A DNA stretch of 64,000 nt. It comes from Apostichopus japonicus (Eukaryota > Echinodermata > Holothuroidea > Aspidochirotida > Stichopodidae). The translations under genes and the position numbers were made by a program. A model generated the notes under the pieces. The model did no database searches. It was not told where the DNA came from and saw only the letters and a program-made list of their open reading frames with translations. The first letter of the stretch is position 1. Every line of letters starts with the position of its first letter. Where the stretch lies: positions 9,399,013 to 9,463,012 of the forward strand of contig NC_092577.1 in assembly GCF_037975245.1 (NCBI RefSeq), written 5' to 3'. Below are positions 1-10,605 of the stretch, in pieces.

Positions 1-2600
1 TCAGAATTGATTAAAACACTATTTAAATATAAATTACTGTCATGGTGAAAATGGAAAATTCCCAAGATTATATTCTTTAGAACCAACATAAAATAATATA
101 TGAAATATTTTAATCCATTTACTGGGATTGAACAACAAACATTTCGCATGCACAAATTTAAAGCATTTGATATTATAGTTTAATATGACCGAACCATCGA
201 TATTCGGAACTTGTTAAGCTGCAAATCCAGAGTTCCATTATCGTTATCTATAAACATAACATACAGATATGAAGACTGAAGTTCCCCGTTTTTAAGCATA
301 GGCAAACATAGGTTTTAACCACTTATTTTAGTTGACAGGGGTAATTTTCGAACGTTTATTTCCAGTTTGATGATGATAGCAGTTAAAATGATTTAATTCC
401 TGTTACAATTAATTAATTTAATTTTCTTCATTTAAAATGATATTATTATTATTGTTAGATGGTAAGCTCATGGTGCATCAAGCAAAGTATGTCGGCCGTA
501 TTTTCACAGCGTTGTCAAATCTACGAAAAGTTCGGTCGAAGTCTTCTCGCTGGTACCTTCGGTTCTATTTCTTTTACGTAACTCAATAAAATGACGGCTA
601 TTGCGAGCTCATCACCAATACTAAAAGAAGGTATATCACTTTTGGGTTGAAAACGTGACTGTTGGTGGAAGAGTATTGTATATAGCTATCAATGGTATCA
701 GTTTGACGTCATATTATCCGCATACTTTATAGTCTTCGCTTCCGAATTCTTCTTTTCTGGATGAAGTTTGTTCCTATTTGATTATCTTTGGATATTTCTT
801 GATAAATTCGCGACACTCTATAAGGGTCGTCAAACCACTGTTCCGTTGACCTCCTTGTGTAAGCACACTCGTTTATTTAATTACTTTAAAGACAGTATAA
901 TTAAGTCATAAACCACAGGCTACATACTTGAAAGATATGTTTTCTTTTTGAACTTAAATTCTCACCCCAAATAGCGTAGGATTAATTGTGGACTGGAACA
1001 TGGTTTTGTCCAATAGACCTATATTAGTTGTAAATAAGGTTTAACGATACTTTTAGAACTAACAATAAAGCTATTTTCTCAGGTGTTTATACAGCCAACA
1101 TTGTGCAAAAACGAAGAACCTATATATTAAATCTGTGGATTTTGAAATGATGCTGTGTTAAACCCTTCTTTACAAAGTGGAAGGCTTTTAGATGACAAAA
1201 TTTAAGCTTAATTAACATATTTGTTTCGTGAACCGAGGAGGTGATAGACGCATTAACGGATATGTGACCATAATAGGTTTATTTACAAAATGTAACGTAA
1301 GCGTGCAGTAAGACACTGAAAATGGACTTAAATTACTCCTGAAATGATGAAATTAGACAAAAAGTGTAAGACATTGCACAATAATGCAGTACTGTTAACA
1401 TTATGGGACACAGATCTACCTGTATTTGACTAAACGCTTCGAAACTCGCTATTTAAGAACAACCAACTGGTTGTAAGTTTAACCATTAGTAGGTCTCGTA
1501 GTGTGTAAGTATTATATACTAGTCAGAATGACACGATTAAACAAACTCAAAATACAGATGGAAACAAGTTTTCAGGAAGAAAATTAGATTGATTTAAATG
1601 CATTAAGGACAATAATGACGTCGATGATGGTATGGGGGAGGGGAGGGGGCATCGAACGCACATTTGTAATAGCTAAATAATTACTCTCTTATATGTCCAA
1701 TAATGTATTTTATGGTAATCAGCATTATATGTCATTGTATACTGCTTTAGCGCGAAAAAGAGCTTTCAAAAAATACATAAGCGTGGTCTCTCCGATAATA
1801 AGTTTATTGTGGATTACAATGGAGCCTAATGAAACAGACTTGGTACTAATGTATAAAGTCAAGTTCATATTATAGCAATGCCAAAACGACGATTTGAAAA
1901 TATTGACATTGATTAACGGTAATTTGGAGACATTTTAAATTTATTGAAAAGACTTAATAAAAATAAGTTCATCCATGTATGTATGTTTTGTTTAAGAAAA
2001 TTGTCATGTTTTTACTATTTCTAAGTAATTTTTTCCTAGATCTTGACTAAGTTAAGCGAATAATATAGAGGAATAATGTGTTTCGCAAAAACATTAAAAC
2101 ACCGACCTTGTTTGGGACGTTTTGTACGAGACATGGCAAATTTTCAGATTTCCAAAGAGAAAATAAAAACACTTTTATTTCTTCTTGCCACAAAAACACC
2201 AAATTATCACCAAAAAGAAGAAGATGAAAGACACGCAAAACATTAATACAGTTGTTTGTAAAAGTACATATCTTTTAACAAGTCAGAGACCATCGACAAC
2301 AGTCTATTAAGCAACAGTCCATGCTGTGCACCCGTCACTCACACTCTTAAGTATTAGTGTGAATCGTTAGCGTACTGCCTAGCCATGAATCATGGATTAA
2401 CATGACGTCACATTTTGACGTGCTATTTAGCTGTGCTGCCCTCTGTTCCTTTTACTGTTATACAACCAAAATGAGAGACACGATCGTGACTCCCTGTCTC
2501 ACCAATTCGTCACAATTGACCTTTAATATTTGCTAGCATATAATATAGTAAACCTATTTATTATCACTGGCTTATCTAACTAAACACTTATAAGGTAAAA
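1..2600. other. No supported gene
   Basis: I see no supported coding region, RNA gene or transposon terminus here. The open frames are short and lack domain motifs. Base composition is AT-rich with scattered short G runs (for example near 1636). The stretch may be intron or intergenic DNA 5' of the repeat locus. Homology to the NLR copy-B locus begins only near 2620, so the left edge of the duplicated material lies about there. Confidence 0.6.
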
Positions 2601-2619
2601 TCACCTAGGCCCAGTTAAG

Positions 2620-2990
2620 TCTGTCGAAGGGAACTCTCTTGGACTGTTTCTCTTGAGGCTAAATAAAGACTGAGTGGACGAGTGTAACATTGAGTAGTAA
2701 ATAAAGAAATGCCGTACATAAATGTATGTAGACCGGTGTAACATGGAGTAGTACATAAAGAAATGATGTAGATAAATGTATGTAAACCCCTGTAACATGG
2801 AGGAGTAACGATATGCCGTAAATAAATAAGTATAATTTCAAGTGGTTCTTCGAGTAAGCTTTCTCAGTTTATCTGTAAAACAGCACCTGTTGAAGTGAGT
2901 AGTAAAAGTACAAGGACAGGACAACACAAGTCCACCAGTAGATAACTTTGTATCCAAAATCATTTTGTTCAAGAAGGACACTGTATGACA
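2620..2990. repeat. Extra copy of the minisatellite-edge segment
   Basis: The segment starts with a block matching 44690-44735 (GAAGGGAACTCTCTTGGA and the following bases). It continues with about 2.5 units of the 54-bp minisatellite (2690-2830) and then the post-array sequence that begins TAATTTCAAGTGG. That post-array sequence occurs again at 23195-23345 and 44860-45020. This is therefore a third partial copy of the same locus. It ends abruptly near 2986, where the sequence jumps back into a minisatellite unit, so a local tandem duplication or deletion joint is inferred. Confidence 0.7.
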
Positions 2991-3027
2991 TGATAAATGT
3001 ATATGGCAAGCCAATTGCTCAATAAAT

Positions 3028-3450
3028 CGAAAAACATGGATTATCGGTCAAAAATCCATGTTTATCGACTGATAAACCATGTTTTTCGATCGAAAAAACA
3101 TGTTTATCGACCAATAAACATGGATTTTCGGTTGATAAACACGGTGTATCGGCGAGAATCCATGTTTATCGCTTGAGAAAAATGGATTATCACTGATAAA
3201 CATGGTTTTTCTGATAGATAAACATGGTTTATCTGTGACAATCCATGTTTATCTGCAACAATCCATGTTTTTTTCAAGCGATAAATATGGTTTTTCGAGC
3301 GATGACAAGGTTTTCGCCGATAAACCATGTTTATCTATCGTGAAACATGGTTTATCGCCGATAAACCGTGTTTATCGCCGATAAACCGTGTTTATCGCCG
3401 ATAAACCGTGTTTATCGCCGATAAACCGTGTTTATCGCCGATAAACATAG
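3028..3450. repeat. Left arm: tandem palindromic hairpin repeats
   Basis: The arm is a chain of short inverted units in which AAACATGG and CCATGTTT halves alternate with GATAAAC and TTTATCG. From 3350 on it becomes a clean 20-bp tandem repeat (core ATAAACCGTGTTTATCGCCG) present about five times. Each unit can fold on itself, and the whole arm pairs with 4605-5020. Open frames across this arm are by-products of the repeat. Confidence 0.8.
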
Positions 3451-4605
3451 CTACGGTCCCGCACAGTCCGCATATGGACAAGTGCGGAATAATAATCGGC
3501 AACGCACAGGCTTAGTAATAGTACACCGTCATCGATCTGACACGGTCGTAAATCAACCTGTTCTAGACTGTACAATTATCCTGCATAGCTTCTTAACACC
3601 ATTAGGCTCTTTGTATAAACACTGTGTGGATATGTTCATGTTTACAGTGTAGTTCATCATACAGCGTTCACACAAAGACCCTCATACTAAGAAAAATTAT
3701 GTGGCAGGCGTTGCAAACTACAGTAATTGGTAAAACGAGGTCATATTACGACCAATTGCAGGTTGACTTTGTAATCTTAATAAAATTTTCCATTATAGCG
3801 TGATATGCAACTAACAAGGCCTGGGAAGTGCCATATCCAGCAATGTGAGAGCAATTTTCGGCCTAAATTTTCTTATACTCTTCACGCCAACTCATGGTGG
3901 CGCTACGCTTAGGTGGTTTACCTACAAGCTTGGCCCCTTCCTTGGCAAATTCCTCGCTACGCACCTGTCTAACCGTGTCACAATTTGTTTATAAATATCA
4001 CCAAAAAACATCACAGGCTTTTACCAAAAGTTGTTTTGACTTTTCGAAATGAAATAGCTAGACGGACCGCATCCGTAATGAAATTTGGTTTGCCGATAAA
4101 AAAAGAAAAATAAAGGGCTGTAGCAACCAGTATATATGTATATATACAAAATTACCATGAAGCGTGCGAACAAATTTCGGGATGAAAGATGCTACCCGCC
4201 GGCACCCAAGCCAATCCCCCCCCCCCCCCCCAATATTTGAAACAAACCGCCGCCCGTGTATTCAAAAGACCGTTAAAGTCATAGGAAATAGCCATTGAAC
4301 ATAATAGGAACTCGTTTATAACTCTAAAAAAATAGCCTAACTGCATAATATAAAGGCTTACAATAGTCCAATGGCTAAGCAAAGTCAAACCTGTTTTGGC
4401 ATTGTATTTTCTAGATTATTTGTAAAGCACACAGATGCATCGCGCGTATAGTGAGCTATTTAAGATTTTATTTAAATTACAGTACAAAAATTCCGCAGTA
4501 AGCTGGAAAATCTGTGTATGAAATTGTCAACAGAGGGTTGGGAATATATACTAACATAACATGTAGAGTTTTGGAAGTAGTTCCGGTAAATTTTCAGTCG
4601 TCAAA
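3450..4605. other. Loop of the foldback-like element
   Basis: No coding region is supported. Part of the loop (about 3804-3970) matches a dispersed hAT-like repeat also seen at 59512-59669; it begins near CTAACAAGGCCTGGGAAG and ends near a CGCTACGCACCTG terminus. A C14 run lies near 4217. The open frame of 74 codons starting at 3428 begins inside the hairpin repeats and is not convincing. Confidence 0.55.
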
Positions 4606-5020
4606 TATAAAAACATGATTTACCGCCGATAAACTATGCTTATCGATCGATAAACATGGTTTATCGCCGATAAACATGGTTTTTCGACAAAAAACATGGT
4701 TTATCAGTCGATAAACCATGTTTATCGGCGATAAACCATGTTTATCTGTCAAGAAACATGGTTTATCGCAGATAAACATGGATTTTCGAAAGAAAAACAT
4801 GGATTTTTGAAAGAAAAACATGGAATATTTCATGAGAAATCCCTGTTTATGGTTCGATAAACCATGTTTCTCAGAGAAACCATGTTTATCTGCCGATAAT
4901 CATGGTTTTTCGGTGAAAAACCATGTTTATCGGTTGATAAACATGTTTTTTCGGTCGATAAACATGGTTTTTCGAGTGATAAACATGGTTTATCGACCGA
5001 AAATCCATGTTTCTCGATTT
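4605..5020. repeat. Right arm: tandem palindromic hairpin repeats
   Basis: This arm is the inverted counterpart of 3028-3450. It has the same AAACATGG/CCATGTTT and TTTATCG modules but a different order and number of units, so the arms are homologous rather than identical. It ends in CGATTTATTGAG and GGCTTGCC, the complement of the left terminus. Confidence 0.8.
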
Positions 5021-5041
5021 ATTGAGTATTTGGCTTGCCAT

Positions 5042-5163
5042 AAATGTAGGCCGATGTAACATGGAGTAGTAGATAAAGAAATGCCGCAGATAAATGTAGA
5101 CCGGTGTAACATGGATGAGTAGATAATGAAATGCCGTAGATAAATGTATGTAGACCGGTGTAA
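5042..5163. repeat. 54-bp minisatellite, left remnant
   Basis: About two units of the 54-bp repeat (GTAACATGGAGTAGTAGATA and the following bases) survive between the foldback-like element and the retrotransposon. The last four bases, GTAA at 5160-5163, are the left target duplication of the LTR element. The array resumes at 21366. Confidence 0.85.
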
Positions 5164-5892
5164 TATAATATTGTGACGAGCCCGGCTCCTCCGATAGTAA
5201 TACTATATCGGGACTCGCGATAGAAAGGTACTGGATGCCGTATTTATGCTTCTTCAGGAGATGTCTCGAACGGGAGAAAACAATGAGTTCACAGAAAAAC
5301 AATTTTACAAGATCGGATTTGATTAGTGATACGGTATAATTTCTTCTCTGTCGATTCTCTTACAAATAAAACAAAATTATAATGATTTGACTCCGTCAAT
5401 TACGCAATTAGAAGGAGTGATGAAATGGTGACGAAGCGACGAACTGATGACGGAGTGATAAACTTATGACGGAGTGATGAATTTGCAACGGAGTGAAGAA
5501 TTGCTGGCCCATGCCGCCTTTTATACCTTACTCTAACGAAAATCTCACTGCGCACAATCAGAAGGCAGCCAATAACCTGACCATCCTGTATTAACTTAAC
5601 GATATAAAAATAAGTGCGCTGGCACTGATCTGCCCTGATTGGTTGGGAGTTTGGAAGTCCATCCCCTTTCTATGGAAACTTCCATACCACGTGAGAGAAC
5701 CTTCTCGAATGTTCTACAGACATAATGGAATCTATTTTGGGAAAAGGCGCTGTAACAAGATTCAATAAGATAGTTAAAACTTCTCGTGGGAAAACTGAAT
5801 CCATGACCTAGATAAATATATAAAAGGCCTGTAAGGTGTCTCGATGGAGTTTTTCGGTAACATCAAAGAGATGGTATTACTATTTCATAACA
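5164..5892 (-). repeat. 3' LTR (minus-strand orientation)
   Basis: It matches 20628-21365 along its whole length, starting TGTTATGAAAT at 5892 and ending near 5164. The terminal dinucleotide at the 5164 end has mutated (TA where the other LTR has CA). It lacks a 9-bp stretch present in the other LTR near 20699. A TATA-like GGTATAAAAG (minus strand) lies at 5518-5527. A run of GACGGAGTGAT-like subrepeats lies near 5411-5495. Just 5' of it on the minus strand is a purine tract (GAGGGGGA), the expected priming site for plus-strand synthesis. Confidence 0.93.
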
Positions 5893-7985
5893 TCCCCCTC
5901 AATCTTTTAAAATTTTTGGATACTCCAAAATTTTAACATCCATACTGCTTTAACTTATCATAATCTCAAAAAGGTAGTGTGAGCACATTCATTAAAGCAG
6001 CATTTTGCGTTGGGTCGCTTTTTTCCACCTTTTTAACATGTGCATCGATTTTTTTAGATGTATCAATCATAAAACAACAAACTAAGATACCATCCAAGTT
6101 TCACCCTGCCAAGAGCGTTAATTAGCGAGTAATTAACGATTTATGTCGATAACGAGTAAAAGTGTCCTCGACAAAGTTTTCATATCTCCAAATCCACTAG
6201 TTTGAATTCCACCAATCAGTGAATAGTATGTTTATTCATGAGCATTTTGCGTTTGATCTCCGTTTTCTACTTTTTTGACATGTCCATCGAGGTTTTTACA
6301 TGCATCAAATCACAAAACAGCAAATTAAGATATTAGCCAAGTTTTTCCCTGCCAAAAACGTTAATTGGCGAGTATTCCACATACAAAATTAATCGCATTC
6401 AGTTCCCAAACCCACTAGTTTGAATTCAACCAATCAGAGATGCAGGTTTAGTTATGAGCCGTTGCTAAAAATAGATTCAAGACTTTGCCTTGGTACAACC
6501 AAGGAGTTGTTATGCAACTCCCTGGTACAACTGCCATATAGACTGTACACAAATCAAGCGTGGTGTTATATTACGTATCTGTCAATGACGTTCGTAGTGT
6601 TTAAATATTCATATTATGGGCGAGGTTTATTGGGTTCCCAACGGAAAATATCTTGGAGAACAACAAAGTTGAAAGTTGCAATTTTTTCGACTTTTATGCC
6701 ACCATTTGAAGTAAGATTTAAATAGATGAGCTAGTTATGTATGTCATTATGGCATAGTGGAGTCAGTGAGGTTGAGAAAAATCATAGAAAAGGATGCAAA
6801 ATGCTGCTTTAATATTCATTGACTTCAATAAATGGTCTGCATATATCTCAAAGGTTAACATCTACAGTAGGTTACGAATATTAAAATGATCATATGGTAT
6901 ATACATTGACACTTTGACACTATGTCCATGAAATTGAAGTGTACCTCTTCAATATTGATGACATCATATGATGTAATCTAAAAAAATATATATACCATTA
7001 AGGTATCTTAAAGTTACATGACACAGCAAAATATGCAGTATCTCTTACAAAATGCATTTATGCTTTTCACACATCAATAATACATTTATATCAAAAGTGA
7101 AATCATGCCGTGATTTGGGGTGAGATCAGAGAATACTAGACTTAGTTATCTTTTAACTGAACAGAACACCTTAGCGTTCCATAAAAACTTCGTACATTAC
7201 AAAAGAACTTTAAAATATTACGAACTCATTTACAATCCTCCTCTTTAAATGAAGGCATAGTTTCAAAACTGCTTTGAAACCTTGTGAATCATATACATCC
7301 ACTTCAAGAAAATCAAGAAAATGTGACTCGATAGCATGGTGACCCTAGGTATGCACTCCGAAATGATAGTCTAGTAAAGTACCAAAGTACTAGATATTCG
7401 ATACCATAGAAGAGACCCCATAGACTATGACATCAACAAATCTTTCTTCAAATTTACATATTACTTAACATCTTGTCTTTTCAATTTCTTGCTTCATGAA
7501 GAAATTTACTTTTGCATGAATATTTGAGGAAAAGAAAATATATACATAACTTCCTCAAAAGATCTATACTTTCATTTGCTTCGATAACTGTTGCTGTAAG
7601 CAAAAGTTGCACATCACCAATGCTGTCTCTGAATAGCCTTCAATATAACATCAATGATGCAATGTAAGTATCCTTAACATATTTCTCAATATATGAAAAC
7701 CCATGTTGCTAATATTCCGGATATGTTCTAATTGCCGGGTAAACGTTTGAACGAATTCATAAGGAGAAATAAGGTATACTCATCACACATTTGTTATAAA
7801 AGATGAAACTAGGTCACTTGGTGGTGGTTTTTAACAAATAAAGCTTATATTGTTACACCATACAGTACAATGACTTCCACTTAATAGGCATGCAGGCAAA
7901 TGCCATGACGCATTCCATTCATACAATTGTGGGTAAAACACCTGTTCATCCGAACTTAAAGCAATATGCAGTTATACTGTACATA
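5893..7985 (-). other. 3' non-coding region of the retrotransposon, with a direct duplication
   Basis: About 2.1 kb lies between the small third ORF and the 3' LTR with no domain-bearing frame. It holds two diverged head-to-tail copies of a 200-240-bp block, 5999-6240 and 6241-6440. Both copies begin AGCATTTTGCGTT and both contain CACTAGTTTGAATTC. The block may be a structural or regulatory repeat, or the trace of template switching during reverse transcription. A possible 101-codon frame at 6420-6725 has no recognisable motif and I leave it uncalled. Confidence 0.6.
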
Positions 7986-8236
7986 CTAACCATATAATGT
8001 TTGCAACATCCTGCCTGGATTGCCTGTAATGTTCAATCCCTTTTCATGGAGAAAATTCATTATTTCCTCCGTGTTGGAATATTTTCCTACATCCCACCAA
8101 AAATCATGACTCTTAAAGCCTGTTGGAAAACATGGTGTCTGATAGGTGACCAGAACCTGTAATTCACCCAATTTGTATCGAGCACGTTGGACTTTCATGT
8201 CTCCTTGTGGAGCATTTGCAAAAACTTTCTTTTGCC
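7986..8236 (-). pseudogene. Third small ORF of the retrotransposon, distal half
   Basis: This is the 3' half of an ORF whose 5' half lies at 14391-14592. The two halves are separated by the TTAA element. If the insertion and one TTAA copy are removed, the frame stays open across the junction and gives about 150 codons. The distal half is rich in aromatic and charged residues and ends at 7986. I do not recognise a domain. Its position downstream of integrase is where env or accessory genes sit, but no signal peptide or membrane segment is visible, so I do not call it env. Confidence 0.6.
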
Positions 8237-8240
8237 TTAA
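8237..8240. repeat. Left TTAA target duplication of the nested element
   Basis: TTAA immediately precedes the left inverted terminus AGGTCAAGCGACACGTA and is matched by TTAA at 14391-14394. Removing the element with one copy restores an open frame in the host retrotransposon, which independently confirms the insertion boundary. Confidence 0.92.
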
Positions 8241-8663
8241 AGGTCAAGCGACACGTAGACTTGACTTTACATAATATTAAACTTAACAATTCTTACATTA
8301 ACAAAAACCCAACACCGCGATTTTTTTCCGTCTCCAAAGGGGTAGAAATCGGTAAAAAGTACTATTACGTAATAGATTCAGTGACGTCACGGGGGGAGCG
8401 CAGAAGAGTGCAAACTGTATATGTTCTGCGCAGTGCATTTGGTATGGAGAAATCTCAAACTTCTCGAAAATATTACCTTTTTCAGCAGTCTGTTACAAGA
8501 AAGTTAAGATTTGGATTAAGATGAAAAATCACAAATTGATACATAAGACATCGAAAAAAACATCCATTGACTTCTTTTTTCATAAATTCCTTGCATTTTC
8601 TTCCTATCAAGCAACATAAACTCCGCAAAAATCGGCTAGATTGACTCGTTCAGGGAAAGCCGA

Positions 8664-8685
8664 AAACAAATGACGTCATTTGTTT
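8664..8685. promoter_or_regulatory. CRE-centred perfect palindrome upstream of the P2RX7_C-like gene
   Basis: A 22-bp perfect palindrome is centred on TGACGTCA, the classical CREB/ATF site. It lies about 115 bp upstream of the first ATG of the P2RX7_C-like gene (8801). Similar TGACGTCA cores lie in both subterminal inverted blocks of the element. A role as promoter or as transposase-binding site is inference. Confidence 0.45.
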
Positions 8686-8800
8686 ACCAAGTCGAAAGTG
8701 CCGTCGCTTGGAACTGCTTATTGCTACCAAATAAAGTTTCTATACACGCACTGTAGTACGCATATATACACAGCACAGCATAGCTTATACATATCGCGAA

Positions 8801-8974
8801 ATGGCTGCCGGTGGCATTGACACACAGTATTTAGATAGCAACGGCGAAGAAGTAAGGGAAATGGAGGACATGGTGTACGATCGTGGGGAAGTTTTTCCCT
8901 ACATGTTCGAACCGGAGACCAGCGAAGAGGAATCGGACAGCGATGTCGAAATTGATCGTCTTGACGGAATATAA
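8801..8974 (+). CDS. P2RX7_C-domain protein, N-terminal exon (decayed)
   Basis: The frame from the ATG at 8801 encodes 57 residues and is strongly acidic near the end; it includes the segment FPYMFEPETSEEESDSD. An aromatic-plus-acidic leader of this kind commonly precedes the cysteine cluster in stand-alone P2RX7_C proteins of invertebrates. The frame stops at TAA (8972) just before a donor-like GTAACG, so either the exon ends slightly earlier or a stop has been acquired. The cysteine exon follows at 9701. The ATG is chosen because it follows a plausible promoter region with a CRE palindrome. Confidence 0.55.
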   Translation: MAAGGIDTQYLDSNGEEVREMEDMVYDRGEVFPYMFEPETSEEESDSDVEIDRLDGI

Positions 8975-9700
8975 CGGTAACGTTACGCCAAGCGTACTAT
9001 ACTGTATATAGGATAGTTGTGTCACTAGTTAGGCCTAGAACCGATAAATGTTTCCTAACTTTGCTCATACACTTAGCTAGCCAATTTGTTGATGGGGCAG
9101 CAAAATTAACATGAATGTGCGGTCGAGTTAAGTTAAGGAAGTTAATATTTTCCTTAAAAGTTGTGGCAGCACATGCCCCAGGAACATGTCACACAGACAT
9201 ATTTCATTTAGTTAGTAGATTGATGGAGCCAATTGGAAGAGTGCACAACAAATTCAGAGGTGGCCTATTATTAATTTCCTAGCAGTTGTAGGCCTAGTGG
9301 CAAATTAGTGAAGTTACCACAAATCAGGGAAAGGGTGGGGGGAGGGAGAAGGTGGCACCTCACACCAGCTTTTTGTCATTTCCGCTTGAGCTAATTTCAT
9401 AACCAGATTTTCTCAATCTAGGGAATGGATTCAGAAGTGGGAAAGAGTTGGAAACGAGGCAACATCGGCCTGTTTTATTTTCCTTTGCAGCATTGTCCCA
9501 ACAGAGGCAAGACTTCTAAGAAGAGGATACCCCCTCCTTACTAGTGATGTTACTTGTAAGGAGCTTCAACGGTAGATTGCCCTTCAGAGGTGCCCCTTTT
9601 CTATTTTGACATGTTAGTACAGTATGCCCCAATAATTGAGGTTGGTATGAAGTCATTGAATTGGCTCTTTATTATTTGAACTGGTTTGTATTGTTTACAG

Positions 9701-9918
9701 GTGTCATTGTGGCCAATGTGCTGTGATGCCTACAGCAAGGGAGTGTAGATTCTGCAGCGAAATAGATAAGTAAGGACTGTGATGGATGAAGAAGGTGCTC
9801 CATGCATCACCTTACACCCAGGTTTTGAAGCTATGTGCCTGAACCCATTGTTTCTTCAGACAGCCTACTACATGTACCGTCAACAGTATGGTGGACGTGC
9901 ACAGGAAAACAGGATCCA
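9701..9918 (+). pseudogene. P2RX7_C domain exon with zinc-cluster cysteines (frameshifted)
   Basis: After a TTTACAG acceptor the frame reads a cysteine cluster, CHCGQCAVMPTARECRFC, matching the P2RX7_C (cytoplasmic ballast, zinc-coordinating) domain signature C-x-C-x2-C...MPT..EC..C. A frameshift near 9767 is needed to continue into the second conserved block, CITLHPGFEAMCLNPLFLQT, followed by a YYMYRQQYGG motif. The exon ends in GA before a consensus GTAAGT donor at 9919. In the human P2X7 receptor this domain is the cytoplasmic C-terminus. Here no channel-forming P2X domain is present, so this is the stand-alone form, whose function is unknown. Confidence 0.85.
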
Positions 9919-10448
9919 AGAGTAAGTATAGAATACATGATTTTTGTTGTATACCTTTATTCATTGCTCTGACCTGCTGTTGAAAGATGTAACAATAAAG
10001 AGGGTGTATTTATAGTTTTAGTTTTGTTTCGTTGTGAAAGGAATAACATTAAGATATAGATTTGATCAAGAAAATTTGTGCACCATGTTCAAAACCTGCT
10101 TCTGATTAGGTCATTTTGTCCAAAAACTGGTGTAATGCCCTTGAGGTTAACCCTTATCATGCTGACTGACATAGTAGTCATTAACACTGAGCCATGGAAC
10201 CAAATGCCACACAAAAAATGTCCACCATGCTTGTGCACGATCCATTTACAAATTTTAGTCCCCGAGATACAATGATCAGTTTGTATAAATGGCATAGCTA
10301 GGCTTACTTTAGGGGAGGCAGATTTAGGGGCCAAGCAAATTCTGGAAATCATATAGAAATTTATTTTAAAATTGACGTCCCCAGATGGCTACCAAGCTTT
10401 TGTGTGTCTTCATCTTTTATAGCTGGTTTTCATATGATTATTTTACAG

Positions 10449-10605
10449 GAAATACAGACACACAGCATACAGACAACTTGCACGGATGAGCTAGCAGTTT
10501 TTAGGGAAGGAGATTTGTGTTGTTCTCCCATCCTATGCAGTAAGGAGGATTAGAGAAGCTTTACCATCTGAACAGTATGAAGGATTTAAATTATCAAGAC
10601 TGTGA
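10449..10605 (+). pseudogene. P2RX7_C domain, C-terminal exon (in-frame stop)
   Basis: Following a TTTTACAG acceptor and in phase with the preceding exon, the frame encodes KYRHTAYRQLARMS, then a TAG, then FLGKEICVVLPSYAVRRIRE and a terminal TGA at 10603. This matches the end of P2RX7_C proteins, where the family has a tryptophan-rich RWCWGFLGKE segment. The TAG falls at a position expected to be tryptophan, so a single TGG-to-TAG change probably made it. Together with the upstream frameshift this makes the gene a pseudogene in this copy. Confidence 0.8.

Larger units (their letters stand above)
3002..5033. mobile_element. Foldback-like element with hairpin-repeat inverted arms
   Basis: The outer ends are inverted copies: TATGGCAAGCC followed by CTCAATAAATCG on the left, and the complement (CGATTTATTGAG, GGCTTGCC) on the right. 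Each end opens into a 420-450-bp arm made of short palindromic units built on AAACATGG and TTTATCG (left about 3028-3450, right about 4605-5020). The target duplication is ATAAATGTA, directly outside both ends, and the target was a unit of the 54-bp minisatellite. Long inverted arms made of short tandem subrepeats plus a 9-bp duplication are the hallmarks of foldback elements (Drosophila FB, sea urchin TU). The loop, 3450-4605, has no transposase that I recognise, so the element is probably non-autonomous. Confidence 0.75.

Noticed and set aside
3028-3450. Regularly spaced repeats resembling a CRISPR array
   Set aside because: The units are contiguous and palindromic with no unique spacers, occur in inverted orientation at 4605-5020, and the context is eukaryotic.
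8207-8524. A 105-codon plus-strand frame
   Set aside because: It crosses the retrotransposon/TTAA element junction at 8240, so it was created by the insertion.
8801-10605. A P2X7 receptor gene
   Set aside because: Only the C-terminal zinc-binding domain is found. No transmembrane segments or ATP-binding ectodomain exist between 8241 and 14390.
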